The notes: generated by a model from the sequence alone, not told the origin. DNA of 32,413 bases from Thermoplasmata archaeon (GCA_021803655.1 JAJZLK010000033.1:1-32413), one strand, 5' to 3'; positions 8,357 to 16,744 are shown, numbered from the stretch's first letter. A program made the numbers and translations.

Positions 8357-8671
8357 ATGGCCTCCTACAGAGCAAGAATTTCATTGAGTGGCACCGAACA
8401 TAGAATCGTGGAGAACGTCTGCGAGGAGATCAAGGGAATCGCAAAGAGAACGGGCGTGGAGGTGCACGGACCCGTTCCACTTCCTACGAGGAGGTTAGTT
8501 GTCCCTGTGCGCAAGAGCCCGGATGGAGAGGGCTCCGCGACATGGGATCGCTGGGAGATGAGAGTCCACAAGCGCCTGATAGACGTGGACGCAGATGAGA
8601 GGACTCTGAGACAGCTTATGAGAATCCCGATACCGGATGGCGTGCAGATAGAGATACAGATTAAAGGCTGA
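8357..8671 (+). CDS. rps10: 30S ribosomal protein S10 (uS10)
   Basis: A 104-residue uS10 of normal archaeal length. The diagnostic loop [40 protein letters not shown] is spread over the middle of the protein and ends in the usual DGVQIEIQI strand. It binds 16S rRNA in the head of the small subunit. It begins 9 nt after EF-1 alpha, with GGTGA just ahead of the ATG, and is followed by EF-2, so the three translation genes form one transcription unit. Confidence 0.97.
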   Translation: MASYRARISLSGTEHRIVENVCEEIKGIAKRTGVEVHGPVPLPTRRLVVPVRKSPDGEGSATWDRWEMRVHKRLIDVDADERTLRQLMRIPIPDGVQIEIQIKG

Positions 8672-8704
8672 AGGCAGCCCTTCTAATTTGCTGAGTGATA
8701 ATAA

Positions 8705-10909
8705 ATGGGACGAAAAGAGGACAACATCGCCAGAGCAATGGCGGTGATGGAAGATTTCCCTAGAATCAGGAATATAGGAATAGCGGCTCACATTGACCAT
8801 GGTAAGACAACCCTGAGTGACAACCTCATTGCAGGGGCAGGAATGATGAGCGAGGAACTTGCCGGCAAGCAGCTTATGCTTGACTTTGATGAACAGGAGC
8901 AGGCAAGAGGAATCACGATAAACGCGGCTGTAGCCTCAATGGTTCACGTGTTTGATGGCAGGGACTTTCTGATAAATCTTATCGACACCCCGGGACACGT
9001 TGACTTTGGTGGAGACGTAACTAGGGCAATGAGGGCAGTGGATGGAGTTGTCATAGTAGTCGATTCCGTCGAAGGCGTAATGCCACAGACCGAAACCGTC
9101 ATAAAACAGGCTCTCAGGGAGAGAGTTCAGCCTGTGCTTTTCATCAACAAGGTTGACAGGCTCATCAACGAACTCAAGCTGAATGCAGACGAAATGCAGA
9201 AGCGTTTCATTAAGGTCATAACCGATGTAAACCGTCTCATTATCAAGCATGCCCCTCTGGAATTAAGACAGAAGTGGCAGGTAAATGTCCAGGAAGGAAA
9301 GGTTGCATTCGGATCCGCCTTCAACAACTGGGCCATTTCCGCTCATGCGATGGCCACGACCAAGGTGACTTTCAAGGACATCGTTGAAGATGTAAGAAAC
9401 GGGAAGCAGAAGGAACTTGCGAAGAAGACTCCTCTCCACAAGGTTATCCTTGATATGGTGATCAACCATCTGCCAAACCCCCAGACTGCTCAGGCATACA
9501 GAATTGAGCAGATATGGAAGGGAGACCTGGAATCCCAAATAGGCAAGGACATGCGCGCATGCAACAGGAAAGGTTCTGTCAGCATGATGATCACCAAGAT
9601 GATTATCGATCCCCATGCGGGAGAAATAGCCGTTGGTAGAATTTTCAGCGGATCCCTCAGGAAGGGTACTGAAGTCTACATATCCGGCACAGGAGGCTCC
9701 AAGTTCAAGATTCAGGTTCTCGCATTCATGGTAGGCCCGGACAGGGTTCAGACGGAACAGGTAACTGCGGGAAACATCGCTGCTATAATCGGGCTAAAGT
9801 CTGCAATTGCAGGTTCAACAATATCTGGAACAGCGGACATGGAGCCGTTTGAGCCGATGACACACTACACAGATCCGGTGGTTACACTTGCCATTGAGGC
9901 GAAGCATACCGCCGATCTTCCAAAGCTCATCGAGGTCCTGAGGAACGTATCAAAGGCAGACCCGTCCATCCAGGTGGATATCAACACTGAGACAGGTGAA
10001 CACCTCATCTCAGGAATGGGCGAACTGCATCTTGAAATCACGCTTTACAGGGTGAAGAATGACTACAAGGTGGAAGTCCAGACTTCAGACCCGATAGTTG
10101 TTTACAGGGAGACTGTAGATCACCTGGGCGGACCGTTTGAAGGAAAATCTCCAAACAAGCATAACAAGTTCTACATCAAGGCGCAGCCACTGGAGGAATC
10201 AGTTATTACAATGATCAAGGAGAATCAGATTCCGCAGGGTTCAAAATTCAAGGACAAGAAAGCATTAATTGACATGCTCCAGAAAGCCGGATTCACAAGA
10301 GAGGAGGCCAGAGGTCTTGAGTGCGTAGACGGGACCAATGTGTTTCTTGACACAACGAAAGGAATCCAGTATCTCGATGAAACCATGGAATTGCTTATAG
10401 AGGCTTTCCACGAGGTTTGCGCAAGAGGGCCGCTTGCCAATGAGAGAGTTTACGGTCTGAAATTCAGCCTTGACGACGCAAAGCTCCACGAAGACAGCAT
10501 CCACAGGGGACCAGCACAGGTTATTCCTGCTGGAAGGAACTCCATGTATGGGGCAATGTGCCAGGCGATGCGCGTTCTCATGGAGCCTGTTCAGAAGGTC
10601 TACGTCAGCGTACCAGTTGAGCTTATGGGATCAGTCACGAATGAAATCCAGCAGAGAAGAGGAATAGTCGAGGAAATGAACCAGGATGGGGACGACATGA
10701 TGATAATCGCAAGAGTCCCTGTTTCCGGAATGTTCGGGTTTGCTTCTGCAATAAGGGGGGCAACAGGCGGGAAGGTCCTTTGGAGTTCAGAGAATTATGG
10801 GTATCAGAGATCACCAGGGGAACTCCAGAAGGAAATAGTAGGAAAGATAAGGGAAAGAAAAGGTCTCAAGCCAGAGCCATACGACGAAGCCTACTACGCT
10901 GGTCTTTAG
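8705..10909 (+). CDS. fusA: translation elongation factor EF-2
   Basis: A 734-residue archaeal EF-2, the translocation GTPase. The P-loop AHIDHGKT is at residues 28-35, with RGITINAA, DTPGHVDFGGD and NKVDR following. Domain IV contains SIHRGPAQVIPAGR, placing the diphthamide histidine at residue 600, the same number as in Pyrococcus EF-2. The ATG at 8705 follows GTGATA and produces the standard N-terminus with about 20 residues before the G domain. It closes the EF-1 alpha/S10/EF-2 operon and is followed by a GC-rich hairpin. Confidence 0.98.
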   Translation: MGRKEDNIARAMAVMEDFPRIRNIGIAAHIDHGKTTLSDNLIAGAGMMSEELAGKQLMLDFDEQEQARGITINAAVASMVHVFDGRDFLINLIDTPGHVDFGGDVTRAMRAVDGVVIVVDSVEGVMPQTETVIKQALRERVQPVLFINKVDRLINELKLNADEMQKRFIKVITDVNRLIIKHAPLELRQKWQVNVQEGKVAFGSAFNNWAISAHAMATTKVTFKDIVEDVRNGKQKELAKKTPLHKVILDMVINHLPNPQTAQAYRIEQIWKGDLESQIGKDMRACNRKGSVSMMITKMIIDPHAGEIAVGRIFSGSLRKGTEVYISGTGGSKFKIQVLAFMVGPDRVQTEQVTAGNIAAIIGLKSAIAGSTISGTADMEPFEPMTHYTDPVVTLAIEAKHTADLPKLIEVLRNVSKADPSIQVDINTETGEHLISGMGELHLEITLYRVKNDYKVEVQTSDPIVVYRETVDHLGGPFEGKSPNKHNKFYIKAQPLEESVITMIKENQIPQGSKFKDKKALIDMLQKAGFTREEARGLECVDGTNVFLDTTKGIQYLDETMELLIEAFHEVCARGPLANERVYGLKFSLDDAKLHEDSIHRGPAQVIPAGRNSMYGAMCQAMRVLMEPVQKVYVSVPVELMGSVTNEIQQRRGIVEEMNQDGDDMMIIARVPVSGMFGFASAIRGATGGKVLWSSENYGYQRSPGELQKEIVGKIRERKGLKPEPYDEAYYAGL

Positions 10910-10917
10910 ATTCTGCA

Positions 10918-10937
10918 GCAGGGTTCCAGGACCCTGC
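10918..10937 (+). terminator. hairpin terminator after EF-2
   Basis: A perfect 7-bp stem (GCAGGGT with ACCCTGC) encloses a 6-nt loop nine bases after the EF-2 stop, and T-rich sequence (TTTTATTT) follows from about 10946. Archaeal termination relies mostly on T-runs, so the hairpin may also protect the 3' end. It also separates EF-2 from the convergent mscS gene. Confidence 0.5.
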
Positions 10938-10969
10938 AGTCATCATTTTATTTGGTCAGGATCAATATT

Positions 10970-11875
10970 TCATTTCTGTGGACTCTTCATGGGCTCTATG
11001 TAATTCATCATGAACTCCAGCATTTGCCCCCTCAAGACATCAGTGTTATCAGTTCTGAACTTTCCGAGGACTGCAATTATGTAAGTTGTCATGGTAGTTT
11101 CGTCTATGGATACGGACGGCATTCCAACAGATCCTTTTATTTTTGAAATCCCAGTAGTAATTCCCTCCTGGATCGAGGAGAATGGAATTGTTTTGGGGAC
11201 CTCGTATCTGGTCTTCACCCACAAGATTTTCCCGGGGATTGTGATTGAAGCTCCCAACATTACGCTGTTCGGAATCCTAACGAGGTTCCCGGAATTCTCT
11301 TCTATGGTGGTGTAGTTAATTGTAATAGTGACCACCGTTCCATTGTAAGATGGCCGTATCTCATCTTTTGAGAAGAATTTCGGAGGATAAGAGGGAAGAG
11401 CTATTCCATACTGCCATGCAAGAACGGCAACCCTGTCTCCAACCTTGAACGGCTTTGCAGAAATCAGGAGGAATCCCGCGAACATGTTTGCAAGAACGCT
11501 CTGGGCTGCAAGACCAAGGATAAGGGAGATGAATGTGCTTCCAAGGACAATTGAGGATACGTTAAGCCCCAGGGTCGAGAAGACGGCCAGTGCCAGCACA
11601 AAGTACCCCAGAATCGATACCACAAACTTGATTGGATGAACCCTGGAGATATCCATGAACCGAAGCAGGAATTTCTCGAGGTAACGCGTTACTATCTTGA
11701 TAATGATGTAAACGAAGAAGGCAACAATTGCCGCATAGATGAATTTGCTGAAACCGGCAGGCACGAAGTGTATGTAATATGTATTGATCATATCAACCAA
11801 TATTATTGCCGCTCCGAGTGCAAGAAGGATTCCAGCTATCATCGCTGCCATCCTGGCCGGACGACTGTTAACCAT
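10970..11875 (-). CDS. mscS: MscS-family mechanosensitive channel
   Basis: A 301-residue small-conductance mechanosensitive channel homologue. Two to three hydrophobic helices occupy residues 8-105. The Gly/Ala-rich pore helix, STFISLILGLAAQSVLANMFAG, is followed by LLISAKPFKVGDRV, the beta-domain entry typical of MscS. The cytoplasmic part contains NYTTIEENSGNLVRIPNS, close to the family's NxxIxxxxxxxxxIPNS. It releases solutes under osmotic downshock. A TATA-like TTTAATATC about 25 nt before the ATG suggests a leaderless, monocistronic message. Confidence 0.9.
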   Translation of the reverse strand: MVNSRPARMAAMIAGILLALGAAIILVDMINTYYIHFVPAGFSKFIYAAIVAFFVYIIIKIVTRYLEKFLLRFMDISRVHPIKFVVSILGYFVLALAVFSTLGLNVSSIVLGSTFISLILGLAAQSVLANMFAGFLLISAKPFKVGDRVAVLAWQYGIALPSYPPKFFSKDEIRPSYNGTVVTITINYTTIEENSGNLVRIPNSVMLGASITIPGKILWVKTRYEVPKTIPFSSIQEGITTGISKIKGSVGMPSVSIDETTMTTYIIAVLGKFRTDNTDVLRGQMLEFMMNYIEPMKSPQK

Positions 11876-12009
11876 AGTTTCTTTATGATGTATTGATATT
11901 AAACCATGGCTGATCCATGCACCCTGTCCATTCTGTAATCTTAGACAAGAGATCGCTTCCTGATTTTCCTTAGCACATGTATTTAGGCAACACTGGAATT
12001 ACGATCTGC

Positions 12010-12108
12010 ATGCAGAAACAGTCTCGCGCCACAATTAATGAAAAGTATTATGTAATGAAATCCGGATTAACTGAAATAACACCGTTTCTGGAGTATGAGA
12101 ACATATGA
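12010..12108 (+). CDS. small ORF (32 aa) overlapping the pcn start
   Basis: An open frame from ATG 12010 encodes 32 residues, charged and aromatic (…EKYYVMKSGLTEITPFLEY…), and its TGA overlaps the PCNA ATG as ATGA. The frame is open upstream to an ATG at 11977 (43 residues). A TATA-like TGTATTTAGG around 11979-11988 sits roughly 25 nt before ATG 12010, and the PCNA start has no Shine-Dalgarno of its own. Both points fit a leaderless first cistron that carries ribosomes into pcn. I recognise no family; it may be a true microprotein or only a leader peptide. Confidence 0.45.
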   Translation: MQKQSRATINEKYYVMKSGLTEITPFLEYENI

Positions 12109-12836
12109 GAATTAGTTTACCGGTAAGGAATCTTAAGGAAATCACAGACCTGCTTAATACGGTAGTGACGGAAGTGAAGTTGCAGGCTTCCCCGAATGGG
12201 ATTTCTGTTAAGGCCGTAGACCCGGCACATGTAGCAATGATCAGCCTGGAACTTCCGAGGCAGTCATTCTCTGAATACGATATGGACGGGGATGACGAGA
12301 TATCTATCGATGTTGAAAGACTAAAAAGCGTGCTGAAGATCGCCAGGGATTCTGACGATATATCCATAAGAAAGGAGAATGGGAAACTGGCATTCGAGAT
12401 CGGGACAATTAACAAGAAGATCAATCTTCTGGACAATTCCTCTGTTACCACCCCGAAGATCCCGCAGATAAGTTCGGAGTCGTTTGTGGTTTTGTCAAAA
12501 CACGACATCGAGAGGGGATTGAGAGCCGCTGAGGACGTTTCTGACGCTATTAGGTTCACTCTTTCACAGGACAATTTCGCAGCCAAGTCCTACTCTGACA
12601 CAGAGGAGTCTGAACTGGTACTTCCACGGGATATGCTTAAGGAAGTTTCCTGTAAAGGAACTGTGAAGAGCCTGTATCCGCTTGAGTATCTGCTCAGATT
12701 CATGAAATCTCTCTCCTCGTCTGAAGAGATTAAGATCAGTTTCAAGGACGACTACCCCATGGTTATAGAATTCAAGTTCGGTAAACAGGGAGATATGTCA
12801 GGTTCTTTCCTCCTTGCTCCACGGATGGAGCAGTAG
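12105..12836 (+). CDS. pcn: DNA polymerase sliding clamp PCNA
   Basis: A 243-residue PCNA of normal length. It has the two repeated clamp domains, with KAVDPAHVAMISLELP in the first (the family pattern is xAMDPxxVAxxxLxLP), the interdomain region near residues 115-130, and the C-terminal SGSFLLAPRMEQ that forms part of the PIP-box binding site. The trimer encircles DNA and tethers polymerase, ligase and FEN1. No Shine-Dalgarno is visible before ATG 12105; the ATG overlaps the stop of a small upstream ORF, so expression may depend on translational coupling. tRNA-Arg lies downstream on the opposite strand. Confidence 0.96.
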   Translation: MRISLPVRNLKEITDLLNTVVTEVKLQASPNGISVKAVDPAHVAMISLELPRQSFSEYDMDGDDEISIDVERLKSVLKIARDSDDISIRKENGKLAFEIGTINKKINLLDNSSVTTPKIPQISSESFVVLSKHDIERGLRAAEDVSDAIRFTLSQDNFAAKSYSDTEESELVLPRDMLKEVSCKGTVKSLYPLEYLLRFMKSLSSSEEIKISFKDDYPMVIEFKFGKQGDMSGSFLLAPRMEQ

Positions 12837-12909
12837 AGGCTGGAAAGACGGTCTGCATAACCAGAACCGTCATTGTTTCAATTTTATTATTTGGCCTGGA
12901 AACATTCAG

Positions 12910-12920
12910 AAAAAACAAAG
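12910..12920 (-). terminator. T-run after tRNA-Arg
   Basis: On the minus strand CTTTGTTTTTT follows the tRNA discriminator base directly, a typical oligo-T stop for archaeal tRNA transcription. Confidence 0.5.
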
Positions 12921-12995
12921 CGGGCGCGGGGGGATTCGAACCCCCGATCTACAGCTTAGGAGGCTGTTGCCATATCCAGACTGGGCCACGCGCCC
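12921..12995 (-). tRNA. tRNA-Arg (CCT anticodon)
   Basis: A complete 75-nt cloverleaf on the minus strand. The acceptor GGGCGCG pairs with CGCGCCC and the discriminator is G. There is a 3-bp D stem with GG in the loop. The anticodon stem ACAGC/GCTGT holds the loop CTCCTAA, i.e. anticodon CCT, reading AGG. The T arm is GGGGG-TTCGAAT-CCCCC. The 3' CCA is not encoded. AGG is a major arginine codon in this window. A TATA element (minus TTTTAAATAT, 13021-13030) lies about 30 nt before the 5' end. Confidence 0.95.
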
Positions 12996-13020
12996 CGGAG
13001 TTCTGGAAGATACCCAGACA

Positions 13021-13030
13021 ATATTTAAAA
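13021..13030 (-). promoter_or_regulatory. TATA box of tRNA-Arg
   Basis: Minus-strand TTTTAAATAT is centred about 30 nt upstream of the mature tRNA 5' end at 12995, so transcription would start at or just before the tRNA. Confidence 0.5.
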
Positions 13031-13446
13031 CATTCAATGAATCAGATTATCCCCAACCGGGTGACTACGATGCACCCCGTTAAAGCCTAACCTCTTTTTT
13101 CGGTCAACTCCGAAACACTTTCAAAAGGTAATCATGATTCACGTTGTATGCTTACTTGAACCTTAATGAGGCCTGGGACCTGTGCGCTTGCTGGTCTTCA
13201 GTTATCGAACATGGATTCTCAAAACAGAGAAAATCTCCTGATGTAGAAGTGCCGGATTGTATCGAGGCTGATGATCTATCGCAGAATGCTGGAAAGAAAA
13301 GGTAAGTCCGTTTCAGGATCGATCGAAGTCGTGAGCCGGGCCAAGACGCAACGGGCATCACTGGTCATATGGTCCTGCAATGTCTCGCCGGTTCCTGGAA
13401 ACGGAGTTGCTATTATGTTTGAGGTCCGTTGGATGCCGGAGAATGG
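13031..13446. other. gene-free stretch between tRNA-Arg and the surface protein gene
   Basis: About 415 bases without a supported gene. Short open frames occur on the plus strand (for example 13286-13450, 54 codons, overlapping the end of the surface protein gene), but none has a promoter, a recognisable product or clear coding character. The stretch could be decayed coding DNA. Confidence 0.4.
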
Positions 13447-14328
13447 TTAAGGGTTTCCCCCGGCCCTTTTTCTCCTGCGGGACAGATATACGACTGAACC
13501 AATTGCCGCTGCCACTGCTGCTACTCCACCTGCATAATATATGGTGGTAGAGGCGGAAGAAGGATTGCCCCCGCTGGATAGCTCCATATGGTAGACATTT
13601 CCATTCCCGAAACCGCTGCCGGAGCTGTGGTTCTGGTAGTACGCTGAAATGCCGACTGATTCTACGAGAAGCCCGGAACTGCTGTCAAACCAAAACGTTG
13701 ACGAACCAATCACAGTATTGTATACCTCACCATATACCCAGGTGGTTCCGTTCCAGTAACTACCAGTGTAATTATTGTAGTGAGCAGAGTGCTCCGATAA
13801 CATATCTGTGGTGTACTTGGCCGTTCCGATATTAACGGAGACGCCTGTGGCTACTGTCGCATTCATTCCATTGAACGCCATGTCATTTGTTGGGATCGTT
13901 CTGTTATTAAAGTCTTTCAGCAGTGTTACGTTAATTCCCAAAGAAAAACCCAAGGAAAAATAGGAATTATTGAATGCAACCTCCTCATAAGACGAGAAAT
14001 TATAATTACCGAAAATGGTAGACTTTGAAGCGCTCATCCTGACAAAGTAATTCTGTTGACTTATGTTCACATTGGATATGTCAAATTTAATGGCGTAATT
14101 GGTGGTTTGATTGGCGTAACTGTAATTCTGTCCATTGTAATTTGCACTGAAGTAAGTGCCGCTCGTGGCATACTCCCCAGAAGAACCGTTATAGACAAAA
14201 CCAGGTCTCCATGAGGCCTTTCCAGCAGGCTGTGTTGCGTAACTGCTGCTTGAGGCAGATGTTGCAACAAGGAGAAAAACACATGTCACCGACAGGGCTA
14301 TTGCTAAGAACAATTTTCTATTCCGCAT
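13447..14328 (-). CDS. secreted, membrane-anchored surface protein rich in N-glycosylation sites
   Basis: A 293-residue protein with a basic start (MRNRK), a hydrophobic signal or anchor helix (residues 5-25), a long Ser/Thr/Asn/Tyr-rich exterior domain, a C-terminal transmembrane helix (about 265-285) and a stop-transfer tail RRRKR. At least twelve N-x-S/T sequons are present, fitting the heavily glycosylated cell surface of wall-less Thermoplasmatales. The composition predicts a beta-rich extracellular domain. I recognise no enzyme motif; it may be a cell-surface or adhesion protein. A TATA box (TTTATAGA, minus strand, about 14353-14361) lies about 28 nt before the ATG, so the mRNA is probably leaderless. 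Confidence 0.75.
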   Translation of the reverse strand: MRNRKLFLAIALSVTCVFLLVATSASSSSYATQPAGKASWRPGFVYNGSSGEYATSGTYFSANYNGQNYSYANQTTNYAIKFDISNVNISQQNYFVRMSASKSTIFGNYNFSSYEEVAFNNSYFSLGFSLGINVTLLKDFNNRTIPTNDMAFNGMNATVATGVSVNIGTAKYTTDMLSEHSAHYNNYTGSYWNGTTWVYGEVYNTVIGSSTFWFDSSSGLLVESVGISAYYQNHSSGSGFGNGNVYHMELSSGGNPSSASTTIYYAGGVAAVAAAIGSVVYLSRRRKRAGGNP

Positions 14329-14545
14329 AGGGAAAACATCGCGTGAGTTTCTATAAAAGTTACCCGGAATTGTATCTGAACTTTATTTCTCAGGCACCCG
14401 TCAGGCGGTGTCACAGTGTATTTTTCCACGCATTCCCGAAGTTGTCAGGAAGAAAGTCCCTGTTAGCGTGTATACGAATGGAAACTATGGAAGTGGTCTG
14501 TAGGACAGCAAATAACATTATCATTGAAGTTCCAATCGTCTTCTC

Positions 14546-15022
14546 ATGTTCATCGAACTTGACGGTTGGAAGATTGATCTGCGGTTCTCAGCTGCGCACT
14601 TCATACCATCGCATGATAAGTGCTCCAGGCTGCATGGACACGATTATGGAATCAGGGTGAGGGTATATGGCGAGGTAGCCGAATCGTTCATCATAGACTT
14701 CCTTGAACTGAAGAGATACATCGAGGAGATCATCGGCGGTCTTGATCACAGGGTCCTTGTGCCTGAGAAGGACGGGATTTCAAAGCACAGCATATCCGGA
14801 GACCAGGTTACAGTGGAATATCAGGGAAAGAGATTCTCTCTTTTCAAGCCGGACGTCTATTTCATTCCTGACAGTTCCACGTCCAGTGAAGCACTGGCAA
14901 AATTCATAGGAAACAAGCTTCGTGACAGGATCGTTTCGAACCAAAACGTAAGCAAGATAGAGCTCTGTGTCGACGAAGGCCCGGGAATGGGTGCGTGGGT
15001 TGAGATCAGGATTGAAAAGTGA
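14546..15022 (+). CDS. queD: 6-carboxytetrahydropterin synthase-like protein (QueD/PTPS family)
   Basis: A 158-residue 6-pyruvoyltetrahydropterin synthase-fold enzyme. The zinc ligands His18, His30 and His32 are visible in SAAHF and CSRLHGHDY, with the catalytic Cys26 in the CxxxHGH spacing of QueD. GLDHRVL supplies the Asp-His pair and ELCVDEGPGMGAW the substrate-binding Glu. QueD makes 6-carboxy-tetrahydropterin on the way to preQ0, which archaea insert at tRNA position 15 and convert to archaeosine. The next gene, queC, overlaps its 3' end by 11 nt, confirming the pathway. QueE is not in the window. Confidence 0.92.
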   Translation: MFIELDGWKIDLRFSAAHFIPSHDKCSRLHGHDYGIRVRVYGEVAESFIIDFLELKRYIEEIIGGLDHRVLVPEKDGISKHSISGDQVTVEYQGKRFSLFKPDVYFIPDSSTSSEALAKFIGNKLRDRIVSNQNVSKIELCVDEGPGMGAWVEIRIEK

Positions 15023-15722
15023 TTCAGTCCTCCTTCTTTCCGGGGGACTCGATTCCTGTACTGTTCTGGGCATAGCCAGATCCGAGGGTTTAAATCCAGT
15101 TGCACTCAGCTTTTCATACGGGCAGAGGCATTCAAGGGAGCTCGAAAGCGCACGGAAGGTTGCGTCTAATTTCGGGGTTGAACACGTAATCGTGGGTGTT
15201 GATCTCGGGAAGACAGGAGGCAGTTCGCTAACGGACGCGAACATCGAAGTTGAGCACAGAAACATTGCAGAGATCGGCACCAGAATGCCCTCAAGCTATG
15301 TTCCAGCAAGGAATTCCGTCTTTCTTTCCGTTGCCTTCGGGCTTGCGGAGTCTCTTGGAGTCTCCAGGGTGTTCATTGGCGCCAACTCACTTGATTACTC
15401 TGGTTATCCGGACTGCAGGCAGGAATATTTCAATGCCATGGAAAAGGCCCTGAATCTTGGAACCAGCGACGCGAAGCCTGCAGAGATAAGGATCTCTGCT
15501 CCGCTTATCAGGCTGTCAAAAAAGGAGATCATACAGAGAGGTATGAGCCTTGGCGTACCATACTCAAAGACATGGTCGTGTTATGAGGGAGGGGAGAAGG
15601 CGTGCGGAAGGTGTGATTCCTGCATATTGAGATTGAAGGGATTCGCAGAAGCTGGATATGAAGACCCGCTGGAATACAGAGAATATCCTGAGTTCTATAC
15701 TGATTTCCTGAAAAAGAGGTGA
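15012..15722 (+). CDS. queC: 7-cyano-7-deazaguanine (preQ0) synthase QueC
   Basis: A 236-residue ATP-dependent enzyme converting 7-carboxy-7-deazaguanine to preQ0. The PP-loop SGGLDS is at residues 10-15. The C-terminal zinc site is CYEGGEKACGRCDSC, the QueC pattern C-x8-C-x2-C-x2-C. The frame is open upstream to 14967, but TTG 15012 is chosen because it places the PP-loop at the usual distance from the N-terminus and lies just after a purine-rich GAGATCAGG. It overlaps queD by 11 nt. The gene ends 9 nt from the convergent mdh stop. Confidence 0.95.
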   Translation: MKSDSVLLLSGGLDSCTVLGIARSEGLNPVALSFSYGQRHSRELESARKVASNFGVEHVIVGVDLGKTGGSSLTDANIEVEHRNIAEIGTRMPSSYVPARNSVFLSVAFGLAESLGVSRVFIGANSLDYSGYPDCRQEYFNAMEKALNLGTSDAKPAEIRISAPLIRLSKKEIIQRGMSLGVPYSKTWSCYEGGEKACGRCDSCILRLKGFAEAGYEDPLEYREYPEFYTDFLKKR

Positions 15723-15731
15723 GGATAAACC

Positions 15732-16700
15732 TCACTTTGATAGAAATTCGTCCACTTTTCTGCAGTTTTCCTGCACGGACGCGACAGTTTTCTTCCAGAG
15801 GGCAAGTTCTTCTTCACTGAAATCCATGTCGTAGACCTGCTCAATCCCGTTTGATCCGATCTTAACCGGAAGCCCGATAAATATCCCTTCTGCGCCGTAA
15901 TGCTTCGCGTGACTTCCCGTCAGGAATGCCGCACTCGGGATCATCCTCTTCTTGTCCCTGACGATGGATTCCACCATTGCTGTGATTGATATTCCAGGCG
16001 CATAGTACGCGCTTCCTGTCTTAAGGTAATTCACTATCTCGCCGCCTCCTGTCCTGGTTCTCTTAACTATCTCTTCTATCTTCTCTTTTGGAAGCAGCTT
16101 TGTTATCGGGATTCCTCCAGCACTTGAATACCTGATGAAAGGAACCATGTCGTCCCCGTGTCCGCCAATCACGAACGCATTGATGTCTTCCACTGAAACG
16201 CCAAGTTCCATCGAGAGAAAAGTCCTGAACCTGGAACTGTCCAGCGAACCTCCAAGCCCCATGATTCTCTCAGGCTTGAAACCGGTGATCTTGTAAAGTG
16301 CGTATGCCATTGTGTCTGCAGGATTCGTAACCACGACTATTTTTGCTTCCGGGGCATACTTCTTTATGTTCCTGGCCACGCCTGAAATTACCTCTACGTT
16401 CTTGCTCAGCAGGTCATCCCTGCTCATTCCGGGCTTTCTCGCTAGACCGGCTGTAACGATTATAACGTCAGATCCGGCCATGTGCTTGTAGTTCTCCTCG
16501 TTCTGGGTGGAGAATCCAACGACCTTCGAGTCTGTACCCCAGTGCGGGTTTCCTTCGTATATATCAAGGGCCTTTCCTTCGGGGACTCCTTCAACTATAT
16601 CAAAAAGATATATGTCGCCAAGCTCCCTGAGTGCAAGAAACTGTGCCAGGGAAGAACCCACATTTCCGGCGCCTACTATTGAAATCTTAGTTCTCGGCAT
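15732..16700 (-). CDS. mdh: malate dehydrogenase (LDH-like type)
   Basis: A 322-residue NAD-dependent malate dehydrogenase. The Rossmann glycine motif VGAGNVGSS is at residues 9-17, and Asp34 in YLFDIVEG predicts NAD rather than NADP. The active-site loop LARKPGMSRDD has the Arg that selects malate/oxaloacetate over lactate/pyruvate. NPAD and the catalytic His in GGHGDDMVP follow. It serves the TCA cycle. A TATA box (TAATATTTAT, minus strand, 16722-16731) lies about 27 nt upstream of the ATG, so the message is probably leaderless and separate from the zinc-ribbon gene 44 nt upstream. A 27-bp palindrome covers the predicted transcription start and the start codon. Confidence 0.96.
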   Translation of the reverse strand: MPRTKISIVGAGNVGSSLAQFLALRELGDIYLFDIVEGVPEGKALDIYEGNPHWGTDSKVVGFSTQNEENYKHMAGSDVIIVTAGLARKPGMSRDDLLSKNVEVISGVARNIKKYAPEAKIVVVTNPADTMAYALYKITGFKPERIMGLGGSLDSSRFRTFLSMELGVSVEDINAFVIGGHGDDMVPFIRYSSAGGIPITKLLPKEKIEEIVKRTRTGGGEIVNYLKTGSAYYAPGISITAMVESIVRDKKRMIPSAAFLTGSHAKHYGAEGIFIGLPVKIGSNGIEQVYDMDFSEEELALWKKTVASVQENCRKVDEFLSK

Positions 16701-16719
16701 GACAGGAAATCATGCCGAG
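16693..16719. promoter_or_regulatory. 27-bp palindrome over the mdh start
   Basis: CTCGGCATGA (16693-16702) and TCATGCCGAG (16710-16719) form a perfect 10-bp inverted repeat with a 7-nt spacer. One arm contains the mdh ATG (16698-16700). The repeat lies immediately downstream of the TATA box, over the predicted start of transcription, the expected place for a repressor operator. Confidence 0.55.
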
Positions 16720-16721
16720 TG

Positions 16722-16731
16722 ATAAATATTA
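16722..16731 (-). promoter_or_regulatory. TATA box of mdh
   Basis: Minus-strand TAATATTTAT is centred about 27 nt before the mdh ATG, consistent with a leaderless transcript. Confidence 0.5.
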
Positions 16732-16744
16732 TTGTCCGTGAAGC

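Noticed and set aside
12814-13083. Plus-strand open frame of 89 codons after pcn
   Set aside because: It overlaps the pcn end and the antisense of tRNA-Arg; no promoter or product is recognisable.
13286-13450. Small plus-strand ORF of 54 codons
   Set aside because: No promoter, no known motif, and it overlaps the end of the surface protein gene.
14343-14660. Plus-strand frame of 105 codons before queD
   Set aside because: It overlaps the queD start in another frame, and queD has full family conservation.
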